Assembly: GCF_030123405.1 (NCBI RefSeq)
Contig: NZ_CP126110.1
Location: 1,488,001 to 1,552,000 of the forward strand
Direction of reading: 5' to 3'
Source: Neobacillus sp. WH10
Lineage (GTDB): Bacteria; Bacillota; Bacilli; Bacillales; Cytobacillaceae
DNA: 64,000 nt
The position numbers and the translations under genes are program-made. How positions within the stretch are numbered: the stretch's first letter is position 1; each line of letters starts with the position of its first letter. Below are positions 14,997 to 22,931 of this stretch, piece by piece. Under the pieces are notes generated by a model. The model saw nothing but the letters and a program-made list of their open reading frames with translations, ran no database searches and was not told the DNA's origin.

Positions 14997-17008
14997 CCAC
15001 AGGGAGAAGATTAGTCGGATACGCACTTAGTTATAAAAAAATTATTTTGGCGGCATTGATCATGCTGACCATTTCCGTCGCAGCAGATCTAGCAGGGCCG
15101 TTTATCGCAAAAAATATTATTGATCAGCATATTTTAGGCATTGAATCTGTTTGGTATGAAACAATCAATGGCGATAAGGCAGTAAAGTATAATGGGAAAG
15201 TGTACAAAAGAGAAAAGTATTTTTCAAGTGGTGAACAAAAGGGAAAACCAGTTCGGATTCTCCAGGTTGGTTCCAAGTTCGTTTTTGTTGATCAAGAACT
15301 TGAATTTGATGGAAAAAGAAGCTTAAAAGAAGGACACTTACTCATTAAAAAAGGTGCACAAGAAGCAGAATATCAGGCGGAAAACCTTAATAGCTCAGAC
15401 CTATTAAGGTTTTACCGACCGGAGATTCCTGCGATATTTCAATTATTAGCATTCTATTTTGGGCTCTTAGTTGTATCAGCCATTTTTCAATATGGAGAAA
15501 AATTTTTCTTGCAAAAATCAGCCAATCGCATCATTCAAAAAATGCGTGAGGATGTTTTTGGGCATATTCAACGCCTGCCAATCAACTATTTTGATAATCT
15601 GCCCGCAGGAAAAGTGGTGGCACGAATTACGAATGATACAGAAGCCATCCGGGAGCTTTACGTAACCGTACTTGCTACTTTTTTCACCAGTGCAATTTAT
15701 ATTACCGGCATATATGTGGCCTTGTTTATTTTGAATGTGAAACTGGCAGCGATTTGTTTAGTGATGCTGCCAATCCTGTATGTATGGATGTTAATTTACC
15801 GAAAGTATGCATCAAAATACAACCGTGTCATTCGTTCTCGGAATAGTGATATTAATGCCATGATTAACGAGTCAATTCAAGGAATGAGTATTATTCAGGC
15901 ATTTAGCCGCGAAACCGAAACGAAAGTAGATTTTGAAAAGCTAAACTATGAACATTTTACCTACCAAAATAAAATGCTAAGTTTAAATGCGTTAACTTCT
16001 CATAACTTAGTAGGGATTTTAAGAAATCTCGTTTTCGTGGCCTTTATTTGGTATTTTGGGGGGCAAGCGCTTAATCCTTTAAACGTGATTTCACTTGGGA
16101 TGCTATATGCCTTTGTTGATTACGTTAACCGTCTTTTTCAGCCTGTCCAAGGAATTGTCAATCAGCTTGCTAATTTAGAGCAGGCGCTTGTGGCTGGTGA
16201 GCGGGTGTTTAAATTGATGGATGAGCCGGGTGAAAATGTCAGCAGTGAGCGGATTGCCCGCTATAAAGGGAATGTAACCTTTGATCATGTTTCATTTGGT
16301 TATAATGAAGGAGAATATGTACTAAAAGATATTGATTTTGAAACGAAGCACGGTGAAACCGTTGCTCTTGTCGGTCATACGGGCTCAGGGAAAAGCTCCA
16401 TCATGAATTTACTTTTCCGCTTTTATGATTGTCAAAAAGGAAAAATTCTTATTGATGGTAAAGATATTGAAAGTATTCCGCGTCAGACGATTCGAAATCA
16501 TATGGGCATTGTGCTGCAGGATCCCTATTTATTTACGGGGACAATTGCTTCGAACGTGAGCTTAAATGATCCCTCAATCACAAGAGAAAAAGTCGAAAAG
16601 GCATTAAAGGATGTTGGGGCGGAAAAGGTATTTAAGAATTTAGAGAATGGATATGATGAGCCGGTCATCGAGAAGGGCAGCACTCTTTCAAGCGGGCAGC
16701 GGCAGTTGATCTCATTTGCCCGTGCGCTTGCCTTTAACCCAGCTATTCTAATTCTTGATGAAGCCACCTCTAGCATTGATACAGAGACAGAAGTCCTTAT
16801 TCAAGAAGCGATGGATGTATTAAAGAAAGGCCGAACCACATTTATCATCGCCCACCGTTTGTCGACCATTCGCAATGCCGATCAGATTCTTGTACTCGAC
16901 CGTGGGAGGATTGTTGAGAGAGGAACCCATGACGATTTGATGGTGACTAAGGGGAAGTATTATCAGATGTATCAGCTCCAGCAAGGAGGCAACGAAATAG
17001 CAGGATAG
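14993..17008 (+). CDS. bmrD: Heterodimeric ABC multidrug exporter subunit BmrD (YheH)
   Basis: This is the partner of BmrC. The 671-residue protein is about 85 residues longer because of an insert after the first membrane helix (about residues 38-140), matching the extracellular domain known for BmrD. Walker A is GHTGSGKSS and Walker B is ILILDEATSSID with the catalytic Glu. Its signature is LSSGQ, not LSGGQ, which completes the asymmetric pair of sites. The ATG overlaps the bmrC stop, and a strong terminator follows, closing the operon. Confidence 0.93.
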   Translation: MTTGRRLVGYALSYKKIILAALIMLTISVAADLAGPFIAKNIIDQHILGIESVWYETINGDKAVKYNGKVYKREKYFSSGEQKGKPVRILQVGSKFVFVDQELEFDGKRSLKEGHLLIKKGAQEAEYQAENLNSSDLLRFYRPEIPAIFQLLAFYFGLLVVSAIFQYGEKFFLQKSANRIIQKMREDVFGHIQRLPINYFDNLPAGKVVARITNDTEAIRELYVTVLATFFTSAIYITGIYVALFILNVKLAAICLVMLPILYVWMLIYRKYASKYNRVIRSRNSDINAMINESIQGMSIIQAFSRETETKVDFEKLNYEHFTYQNKMLSLNALTSHNLVGILRNLVFVAFIWYFGGQALNPLNVISLGMLYAFVDYVNRLFQPVQGIVNQLANLEQALVAGERVFKLMDEPGENVSSERIARYKGNVTFDHVSFGYNEGEYVLKDIDFETKHGETVALVGHTGSGKSSIMNLLFRFYDCQKGKILIDGKDIESIPRQTIRNHMGIVLQDPYLFTGTIASNVSLNDPSITREKVEKALKDVGAEKVFKNLENGYDEPVIEKGSTLSSGQRQLISFARALAFNPAILILDEATSSIDTETEVLIQEAMDVLKKGRTTFIIAHRLSTIRNADQILVLDRGRIVERGTHDDLMVTKGKYYQMYQLQQGGNEIAG

Positions 17009-17011
17009 CAT

Positions 17012-17048
17012 AAGAGCTGGCCCTTTATCGAGGGCCAGCTTTTTTCGC
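17012..17048 (+). terminator. Intrinsic terminator of the bmrCD operon
   Basis: AGCTGGCCCT pairs perfectly with AGGGCCAGCT around TTATCG, followed by six T. Confidence 0.95.
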
Positions 17049-17130
17049 TGCTTTTAAAAGAAGACTTTAAATTCACTGATAAAAGTAACAGATTCGCTGA
17101 AAAATTATTAAATCCACTGATAAGCTACAC

Positions 17131-17751
17131 TTAATAGGTAAGTCCAACTCGTGTTCCAATAAATTCTTCGCTAAAAAGCTGTTGAAACGCAAAATCTCCA
17201 GTGTCATATATCGAGATGGACGAAGGATTTTCAGGTAAAAAGTCCTTTTCGAATCGATACGTGCCTATTCTTTCACCAACAGGCAAATAGGTTGGACAAA
17301 CGACCGTCCAATCAAGTCCTGAGTTCTTTAATAACAAATAGGCTTTTAAATGCTCCTCCGCATCCTTTGTACTTTTTCGCTTTGATTCTGAGGATTGGAA
17401 TCGGTATAAATGTGGTGTAGAACGGGCCTGCAGGATACCAGCAGTTCCAATGGTAATAATACGCTTGATGCCGTTTTGTTTCATATGCTTGATTATGAAT
17501 GGCATGGAAGTGGAAAGTGTTGTTCTTCTATCAGTATTTAATGCACTAATGACAACATCAGTACCTTTAATAGAATGAGCGATAACTGCTTCATCAAGGA
17601 TGTTTCCTTCTATGACTTTGAGACCAGAAGCCTCATGTATTAGTTTTTTTGAATCTCTCACTACAGCTTGGACAGAAAGATGATTTGAAAGTGCATTTTC
17701 GAGAATAACTGAACCCACTCTTCCTGTCGCCCCCAAAAGACAAATGTTCAC
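17131..17751 (-). CDS. NmrA-like NAD(P)-binding oxidoreductase
   Basis: The 206-residue protein is an atypical short-chain dehydrogenase of the NAD(P)H-binding group. The nucleotide site is LLGATGRVGS at residues 5-14, followed by VVRDSKKL for the ribose/phosphate end and DVVISALN. There is no clear YxxxK catalytic pair, as in NmrA-type or flavin-reductase-like members, so the substrate cannot be named. The start is GTG 17751 with AAGGAGTG upstream. It is a single gene between the bmrCD operon and a short peptide gene, on the opposite strand. Confidence 0.8.
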   Translation of the reverse strand: MNICLLGATGRVGSVILENALSNHLSVQAVVRDSKKLIHEASGLKVIEGNILDEAVIAHSIKGTDVVISALNTDRRTTLSTSMPFIIKHMKQNGIKRIITIGTAGILQARSTPHLYRFQSSESKRKSTKDAEEHLKAYLLLKNSGLDWTVVCPTYLPVGERIGTYRFEKDFLPENPSSISIYDTGDFAFQQLFSEEFIGTRVGLTY

Positions 17752-17863
17752 AAAAAATTCACTCCTTGGTCACTAAAGTGTAATTTCTATCACTTGTTAC
17801 CCTCTTCCCTTATGATAAGTTAAAAATGTTTACGTATTTTAATTAAATTGGGGTGGGATATAT

Positions 17864-17947
17864 ATGTCAGAGTACTCAGTTGTATTAGAAATTGGCAGTT
17901 TTTTAATCCTTTCTTATTATATCGGATATACCATCTTCAAAGCATAG
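17864..17947 (+). CDS. Candidate 27-residue membrane peptide
   Basis: A short ORF with a good binding site (GGGGTGGG, six bases before ATG) encodes MSEYSVVLEIGSFLILSY then YIGYTIFKA. About 15 residues are hydrophobic enough to span a membrane. An intrinsic terminator begins right after its stop codon, which supports a real short transcript unit. Size and layout recall the tiny sporulation membrane peptides of bacilli, but the sequence lacks the glycine-rich head of the YjcZ family. Function unknown. Confidence 0.5.
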   Translation: MSEYSVVLEIGSFLILSYYIGYTIFKA

Positions 17948-17981
17948 GCTGCAGACAAAATGTCTGTAGTTTTTTTTTCAG
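17947..17981 (+). terminator. Intrinsic terminator after the 27-residue ORF
   Basis: CTGCAGACA pairs with TGTCTGTAG (one wobble) and is followed by eight T. Confidence 0.85.
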
Positions 17982-18071
17982 GTTTTTAAAAAGTAAATGC
18001 AATGTCTTTAATAAAATGGTTACAAATGGGTATATATATGGAAGGAGCATGAATTTGTGAGGTGAATTCAC

Positions 18072-19451
18072 ATGGAGAATTACCGGGTTGAAAAAGATAC
18101 ACTTGGTGAGATTAAGGTACCTGCGGATAAATATTGGGGGGCCCAGACACAGCGGAGCAAGCAAAACTTTATAATTGGCACTGAAAAAATGCCATTGGAG
18201 CTAATTTATAGCTTGGCTTTTATTAAAGAAGCAGCAGCAATCGTTAATTTTCAAATAGGCAGGCTAAGCAAAGCAAAAATGAGGGCCATTCAAAAGATTT
18301 GTGACGCTATTCATAATGGAGACTTGGATGAACAATTTCCCTTGGTAGTCTGGCAAACAGGCAGCGGAACTCAAACCAATATGAATGTAAATGAAGTGAT
18401 AGCAAATCGAGCTAACCAATTATTAAAAGAACAGAACAGCGCAGAAAAGATTCACCCAAACGATGATGTCAATATGTCGCAAAGCTCCAATGATACCTTT
18501 CCAACAGCGATGCATATTGCTGCCTATATGAAAATAACCGAAACCCTGCTTCCTGCTATAATAGAACTAAAAAACACCCTGCATGAAAAAGAAAAGGCTT
18601 TTTCGACTATTGTAAAAATTGGAAGAACGCATTTGCAGGATGCCACACCACTGACGCTTGGACAGGAGATTAGCGGCTGGAGGGCGATGTTGGAGAAAAA
18701 CGAAAAAATGATAAAGGAAGCGAGTACGTATCTCTTGAATTTAGCAATTGGGGGGACGGCGGTAGGTACAGGAATAAATGCTGATCCCCAATTTGGAGAA
18801 AAAGTAGCTGAACAGCTATCTAAATTAACAAGTTATCCTTTTCGGTCTTCAGAAAATAAATTTCATGGTTTAACAAGTCATGATGAAATTGTCTTTGTAC
18901 ATGGGGCATTAAAAGCGTTAGCCGCTGATTTAATGAAAATTGCCAATGATGTCCGCTGGCTCGCGAGCGGGCCGAGGAGCGGGATAGGTGAGATTAGTAT
19001 CCCCGCAAATGAGCCGGGCAGCTCCATCATGCCTGGAAAGGTGAATCCAACTCAAAGTGAGGCATTAACGATGGCAGCCTGTCAAGTGTTTGGCAATGAC
19101 GCCACCATTGGTTTTGCTGCAAGCCAAGGGAATTTTGAACTGAATGTGTTTAAACCAGTCATCATTTATAATCTCATTCAATCCATTAGGCTTCTTGCGG
19201 ATGGAATGCAATCCTTTAATAAAAATTGTGCGGTAGGTCTGAAGGCAAATGTAGAAATCATTAAGGAACACGTGGAGCGGTCTTTAATGTTGGTAACGGT
19301 ATTAAATCCACATATTGGCTATGAAAAAGCGGCAGAAATTGCTAAGCTTGCGTTTAAGGAAAATAGTACGTTGAAAGAAGCAGCCCTTAAAACGGGGTAT
19401 GTTACGGAAGAGCAATTTGTCGAATGGATGAAACCTGAAAAGATGGTATGA
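18072..19451 (+). CDS. fumC: Class II fumarate hydratase
   Basis: This cytosolic TCA-cycle enzyme interconverts fumarate and malate without an iron-sulfur cluster. At 459 residues it has normal length for the fumarase C family. Landmarks in order are GSGTQTNMNVNEV (active-site Thr/Asn), NMSQSSNDTFPTAMHIA, GRTHLQDATP with the catalytic His, and the superfamily signature GSSIMPGKVNPTQ with its mobile-loop Ser. GTGAGGTG precedes the ATG. It is followed by a terminator shared with the convergent SASP gene. Confidence 0.97.
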   Translation: MENYRVEKDTLGEIKVPADKYWGAQTQRSKQNFIIGTEKMPLELIYSLAFIKEAAAIVNFQIGRLSKAKMRAIQKICDAIHNGDLDEQFPLVVWQTGSGTQTNMNVNEVIANRANQLLKEQNSAEKIHPNDDVNMSQSSNDTFPTAMHIAAYMKITETLLPAIIELKNTLHEKEKAFSTIVKIGRTHLQDATPLTLGQEISGWRAMLEKNEKMIKEASTYLLNLAIGGTAVGTGINADPQFGEKVAEQLSKLTSYPFRSSENKFHGLTSHDEIVFVHGALKALAADLMKIANDVRWLASGPRSGIGEISIPANEPGSSIMPGKVNPTQSEALTMAACQVFGNDATIGFAASQGNFELNVFKPVIIYNLIQSIRLLADGMQSFNKNCAVGLKANVEIIKEHVERSLMLVTVLNPHIGYEKAAEIAKLAFKENSTLKEAALKTGYVTEEQFVEWMKPEKMV

Positions 19452-19471
19452 AAAATAGCGACAGACAAAAT

Positions 19472-19506
19472 GAAAGCCCCCTTCATTAAAGAGAGGGGGC
19501 TAAGCC
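19472..19506. terminator. Bidirectional terminator between fumC and the SASP gene
   Basis: AGCCCCC pairs with GGGGGCT. On the minus strand the hairpin is followed by a T-rich tract, so it ends the SASP transcript well and fumC at least partly. Confidence 0.75.
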
Positions 19507-19540
19507 ATAATATTAATTTGTGAAAGAAAGTTTGCAAAAA

Positions 19541-19744
19541 TTATCGCTTGAATCCGCCAAGTTGAGATTCAGCCATTTGAACAAGACGTTTTGTGATTTC
19601 TCCTCCAACAGAACCGTTAGCACGTGAAGTAGTATCCGCACCAAGGTTTACACCAAATTCTGTAGCGATTTCATACTTCATTTGATCAAGTGCTTGTTGA
19701 ACGCCTGGTACTAAAAGTTGATTAGAGTTGTTGTTAGCAGCCAT
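19541..19744 (-). CDS. Alpha/beta-type small acid-soluble spore protein
   Basis: These abundant spore proteins coat and protect DNA in the dormant spore and are degraded by the Gpr protease on germination. The 67-residue product has the two family signatures: KYEIATEFGVNLGADTTSR, which includes the Gpr cleavage region, and the C-terminal GGEITKRLVQMAE. GAGGAGTG precedes its ATG. A near-consensus sigma-G promoter lies about 190 bases upstream, giving a long leader that contains two tRNA-like hairpins. The equivalent B. subtilis region carries sspB. Confidence 0.97.
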   Translation of the reverse strand: MAANNNSNQLLVPGVQQALDQMKYEIATEFGVNLGADTTSRANGSVGGEITKRLVQMAESQLGGFKR

Positions 19745-19774
19745 AGATGAATAACACTCCTCTTAATAAGTTTG

Positions 19775-19821
19775 GGGTCAGTATGGAATTGAACCATAAA
19801 ATTGCCGTCTTGGCCTAACCC
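19775..19821 (-). ncRNA. tRNA-like leader element B of the SASP gene
   Basis: On the coding strand GGGTTAG pairs with CTGACCC (7 pairs), like an acceptor stem. Just inside the 3' strand is a hairpin containing GGTTCAATTCC, a perfect match to the T-arm (box B) consensus. The 5' part reads GGCCAAGACGGCAA, resembling a D-arm. There is no anticodon arm: the element is 47 bases. It ends about 15 bases before the ribosome binding site of the SASP gene. Confidence 0.55.
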
Positions 19822-19854
19822 ATAATATTATTGTATCCTCTTAGTAAGCTTGGT

Positions 19855-19902
19855 TGGATGATCCGGAGTTGCACCGGTTACGACCCTTGCTGGCTTCATC
19901 CA
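19855..19902 (-). ncRNA. tRNA-like leader element A of the SASP gene
   Basis: On the coding strand TGGATGA pairs perfectly with TCATCCA, followed by A and then CCA, as in a tRNA 3' end. A CCGG-TGCAACT-CCGG hairpin sits where a T-arm would be, and AGCCAGCAAGG resembles a D-arm. The anticodon arm is missing. Elements A and B are each followed by a similar tract (AAGCTTACTAAGAGGA and AAACTTATTAAGAGGA), so the leader looks internally duplicated. Function unknown. Confidence 0.55.
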
Positions 19903-19929
19903 TCGGTATAGTTATTGCTTTGTAATCTT

Positions 19930-19958
19930 TAGTATGATTAATTATTAAAGATCTATTC
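19930..19958 (-). promoter_or_regulatory. Sigma-G promoter of the SASP gene
   Basis: On the minus strand GAATA is followed after exactly 17 bases by CATACTA. Both match the forespore sigma-G consensus (gHATR, cATWHTA). Transcription would begin near 19923, ahead of both tRNA-like elements. Confidence 0.88.
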
Positions 19959-20047
19959 GAAATACTTTTTAGTAATTTATTCCACCACATAGGGCACGTA
20001 AGTTAACATAAACTAAGATTATCTACTAAACAAAAAGGGTGAAATGT

Positions 20048-20290
20048 ATGGCGATATGCCCAGTCTGCAATGGTTTAAGGGAGCTCTACTTAATATGTAC
20101 AAATTGCGGGGAACCTATGTTGGAAAGTGGCAGGCTTATGGATTATTTTGAGAATTATAGTCCATATATGGAGATTAATTTAACGAAGATGGAGGACGGG
20201 TATCCTGATACGAAATCAGACCAAAAGTGTCCCCATTTATACCATTGTCCCGCGTGTCAATCTGATGAAGTTATCTTTATTAAAGAATAA
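20048..20290 (+). CDS. Small zinc-ribbon-like protein
   Basis: The 80-residue protein is built around three CxxC-type knuckles: CPVC near the start, CTNC soon after, and CPACQSDEV near the end, with an extra Cys-Pro-His before the last. This suggests one or two structural zinc sites. The ATG at 20048 has AGGGTG seven bases upstream; an earlier GTG would overlap it. I do not recognise a named family. It stands alone, convergent with msmX, with a hairpin between them. Confidence 0.7.
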   Translation: MAICPVCNGLRELYLICTNCGEPMLESGRLMDYFENYSPYMEINLTKMEDGYPDTKSDQKCPHLYHCPACQSDEVIFIKE

Positions 20291-20318
20291 TCCCCGTTAA
20301 AAGTATAACGGGGATAGT
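20289..20318. terminator. Bidirectional hairpin between the zinc-ribbon gene and msmX
   Basis: ATCCCCGTTA pairs with TAACGGGGAT around AAAGTA. Flanking T-tracts are weak on both strands, so termination strength is uncertain. Confidence 0.6.
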
Positions 20319-20328
20319 GTAAAGCATT

Positions 20329-21441
20329 TTATTTTTCATTAAGGGTGCGAATCCGTGATTCTGTGTCAATATCGAAGAAATGAGCTTTATTTAAGTCAAA
20401 TGCAAGGTCTAAAGAATCACCAGGATGGACATCTGCACGTGAATCAAGACGGGCAACGAAGTCCTGGCCTCCGATACTCGAATAGATCATTAATTCAGCA
20501 CCTGTTAATTCTGCCACATCAATATTGGCTTTAATCTTAGTTCCAGCAGATGCTTCAATAAATACAGGCTCATCATGAATGTCTTCCGGACGTACCCCAA
20601 GGATAATTGATTTTCCAACATAACCTTGTTCACGAAGGAACTTCATTTTACCTTCCGGAACCGCAATGGAGGCATTTCCAATTACAAACTTTCCATCTTC
20701 TAATTTACCATTAAAGAAGTTCATCGCTGGCGAACCGATAAAGCCGCCGACAAAGACATTTTCCGGTTTTTCATATACTTCTTTTGGTGATCCGACCTGC
20801 TGAATGATTCCATCTTTCATAACAACCAATCGAGTAGCCATTGTCATTGCTTCTGTCTGGTCATGTGTAACATAGATGGTAGTAGTATCTAAACGTCGGT
20901 GGAGCTTGGCAATCTCTGCACGCATTTGTACACGAAGCTTCGCATCAAGGTTTGATAATGGTTCGTCCATTAAGAATACCTTTGCATCACGGACAATCGC
21001 ACGTCCTAAGGCAACACGCTGACGTTGTCCACCAGAAAGTGCTTTTGGTTTACGCGTTAAGTAAGCTTCTAAGCCAAGAATTTTTGCTGCTTCTTTTACG
21101 CGGCGTTCGATTTCATCTTTAGGGAATTTACGAAGCTTTAAGCCAAATGCCATGTTATCGTAAACCGTCATATGTGGATAAAGAGCGTAGTTTTGGAAAA
21201 CCATCGCGATATCACGATCTTTTGGAGCGACATCGTTAACTCTTTTTCCATCAATGTAAAAATCACCTTTAGAAATATCTTCAAGACCGGCAATCATCCG
21301 AAGAGTAGTGGATTTACCACAGCCAGATGGACCGACAAATACGATAAATTCCTTATCTTCAATATGTAAATTGAAGTCTTGAACTGCGGTTACTTTATTA
21401 TCGTAAATTTTATAAATATGATCTAATTTTAATTCTGCCAT
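20329..21441 (-). CDS. msmX: Multi-sugar ABC transporter ATPase MsmX
   Basis: This is the shared ATPase that energises several carbohydrate importers. The 370-residue protein has Walker A GPSGCGKSTT, the signature LSGGQRQRV, Walker B VFLMDEPLSNLDAKLR, and a C-terminal regulatory TOBE/OB domain typical of the UgpC/MalK group. GGAGGAAATACA precedes the ATG. No permease or binding-protein genes are adjacent, as expected for a shared subunit. The neighbouring PucR/CdaR-type regulator also accompanies msmX in B. subtilis (yxkF). Confidence 0.93.
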   Translation of the reverse strand: MAELKLDHIYKIYDNKVTAVQDFNLHIEDKEFIVFVGPSGCGKSTTLRMIAGLEDISKGDFYIDGKRVNDVAPKDRDIAMVFQNYALYPHMTVYDNMAFGLKLRKFPKDEIERRVKEAAKILGLEAYLTRKPKALSGGQRQRVALGRAIVRDAKVFLMDEPLSNLDAKLRVQMRAEIAKLHRRLDTTTIYVTHDQTEAMTMATRLVVMKDGIIQQVGSPKEVYEKPENVFVGGFIGSPAMNFFNGKLEDGKFVIGNASIAVPEGKMKFLREQGYVGKSIILGVRPEDIHDEPVFIEASAGTKIKANIDVAELTGAELMIYSSIGGQDFVARLDSRADVHPGDSLDLAFDLNKAHFFDIDTESRIRTLNEK

Positions 21442-21524
21442 TTGTATTTCCTCCCTGTTTATTCTTGTTACGTTTAGTTTACAGGGATAAGCTCGAAATC
21501 CATATAGTCAGGTTGCACAAAGAT

Positions 21525-21538
21525 TGAAAACGCTTTTT
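21525..21538 (-). promoter_or_regulatory. Possible CcpA (cre) site upstream of msmX
   Basis: The minus-strand sequence AAAAAGCGTTTTCA matches the cre consensus TGWAANCGNTNWCA at all but the first two bases. It lies about 85 bases before the msmX start. Catabolite control of a sugar-importer ATPase is plausible. Confidence 0.35.
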
Positions 21539-21549
21539 TAGGCACATTG

Positions 21550-22458
21550 TCACTTCACTTGATTCTGTTCAAAAAGTAGACATGCTAAGAAGACAGTAAA
21601 GGCTCCGTAAAAGTCTTTTAATCCGATTCCTGTTTTCTCTGTAAATTTATCAATGCGGTATTGAAGTGTATTTCGGTGGATATATAATTTTTTAGCTGTC
21701 AGACTGGCATTTAAATTGTTTTCAAGAAAAACCTTGATCGTCGAAAACATTTCCGGATCATCATGAAATACCTCTGCGATTTCTTGACTGCCCCTATGTT
21801 TTAATTCCTCTGGTAAATAATGTGCCAAATAAGCTGGGAAAACCCGTTCAAATGTAAATATAGTTGGGCTGCCAAGTTTTGTAATGGCAAATGAAAAGTA
21901 TTCCTTTTCCAGAAGAAATTTTGAGCGAAGTTGCTCTGAATTGAGATTCAGTTTTCCAATGAAAAAGGATATTGTAACGTAAAAATCGCTTTCCAATGTT
22001 TCCGACATTGATATTAATTCCTCTTCTGAAAGAGAAATTTGCTTTTTCTCTTCAACAACAATTCCCCGGCTCCCGCTTTCCCAAATAATAATGACATCTT
22101 CAGTAAAAAATCCTTTTAAGGCAGATTCAATTTCCACTTGATTTGCATCATTGCCATTTATATTAAACTGGATAAATCTAATAAATGTTTCAGAATGGGA
22201 ATGTGGTGCAGGGGCATGTAAAAATAAAAAATCATACCATGCTTTTTCTGCAGTAGTGACCCTGGATACTTGAAATTCACCTGTTTTGTAAAGTGCTTTA
22301 AGCAGGTTTAATTCTTTTTCACTCATTTCTGTTTTAGGAATGCCAATCCATTCATCCTCTGCTTCGCTATAGAAGTAATAAAATTGCTCGGAAGGCTTAT
22401 CGGGTTGGCTGGGAAACAAGATCGAATTTTCATAGATAGACAATAATTTTCTAAGCAT
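21550..22458 (-). CDS. PucR/CdaR-type transcriptional regulator
   Basis: The 302-residue protein ends in the PucR C-terminal helix-turn-helix: AKKLYIHRNTLQYRIDKFTEKTGI at about residues 250-275 follows a helical lead-in with FLENNLNASLTAKKL. The N-terminal two thirds show no clear sensor domain I can name. Its position beside msmX matches B. subtilis yxkF-msmX, which suggests a carbohydrate-related role. The start is the ATG at 22458 next to a weak A-rich upstream region. It is separated from msmX by about 110 bases that include a possible cre site. Confidence 0.82.
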   Translation of the reverse strand: MLRKLLSIYENSILFPSQPDKPSEQFYYFYSEAEDEWIGIPKTEMSEKELNLLKALYKTGEFQVSRVTTAEKAWYDFLFLHAPAPHSHSETFIRFIQFNINGNDANQVEIESALKGFFTEDVIIIWESGSRGIVVEEKKQISLSEEELISMSETLESDFYVTISFFIGKLNLNSEQLRSKFLLEKEYFSFAITKLGSPTIFTFERVFPAYLAHYLPEELKHRGSQEIAEVFHDDPEMFSTIKVFLENNLNASLTAKKLYIHRNTLQYRIDKFTEKTGIGLKDFYGAFTVFLACLLFEQNQVK

Positions 22459-22534
22459 GGTTCAATTCCCCATTAAATAAAATTTTTATACCATATAGGT
22501 TCTATTATACCAATAGTGATGAAAGGGATAAAAA

Positions 22535-22578
22535 TAAAAAAGGCTGAACCTCTTTATAGTGTGTCCAGCCAGTTTATC
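22535..22578 (-). terminator. Terminator after the 63-residue ORF
   Basis: On the minus strand GGCTGGA pairs with TTCAGCC (one wobble) and is followed by a T-rich tract. Confidence 0.7.
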
Positions 22579-22593
22579 ATTGTATTGAAATTA

Positions 22594-22785
22594 TTAATCA
22601 CACTCATATGGCGGTTGTTCTTCCACAAGGTCGCGAGCTTCTTCGATATTTGTCGTATCATGACGGGCATGTACGGAGCCACCGGACATACCTTCATTGA
22701 TCATACGATCAATATCAAAATAGGCCATATCCCTGCCTTCATAAGCAGGACCTTCAATCGTTAGCTTTTCTTTTCCTTTTTTCAT
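22594..22785 (-). CDS. Small acidic protein of unknown function
   Basis: The 63-residue product is hydrophilic: a basic start (MKKGKEKLTIEG) and an acidic end (EEARDLVEEQPPYECD). It has no membrane segment. AAAGGATGG precedes the ATG at 22785; a second ATG two codons earlier is too close to that site. The size, charge and position among spore genes resemble small uncharacterised spore-associated proteins of bacilli, but I recognise no specific family. It has its own terminator. Confidence 0.65.
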   Translation of the reverse strand: MKKGKEKLTIEGPAYEGRDMAYFDIDRMINEGMSGGSVHARHDTTNIEEARDLVEEQPPYECD

Positions 22786-22931
22786 GACCATCCATCCTTT
22801 CGGCTAGAATAGTTTAAGCTTATGAACTCTGAAAACTGTCCAGCTTCAGCGGGCATTTACCCATTTCTATTTTAGTTTGTGGAAAGGAGATATTTTCATA
22901 CACATTTGCGCAAAGTAAGCTTTCACTTTTC

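Noticed and set aside
19775..19902. Genuine tRNA genes in the SASP leader
   Set aside because: The acceptor and T-arm-like parts are convincing but there is no anticodon arm and the elements are only 47-48 bases, so they cannot decode.
19744..19960. T-box leader controlling the SASP gene
   Set aside because: No T-box consensus, specifier loop or terminator/antiterminator pair is visible, and the gene is not an amino-acid gene.
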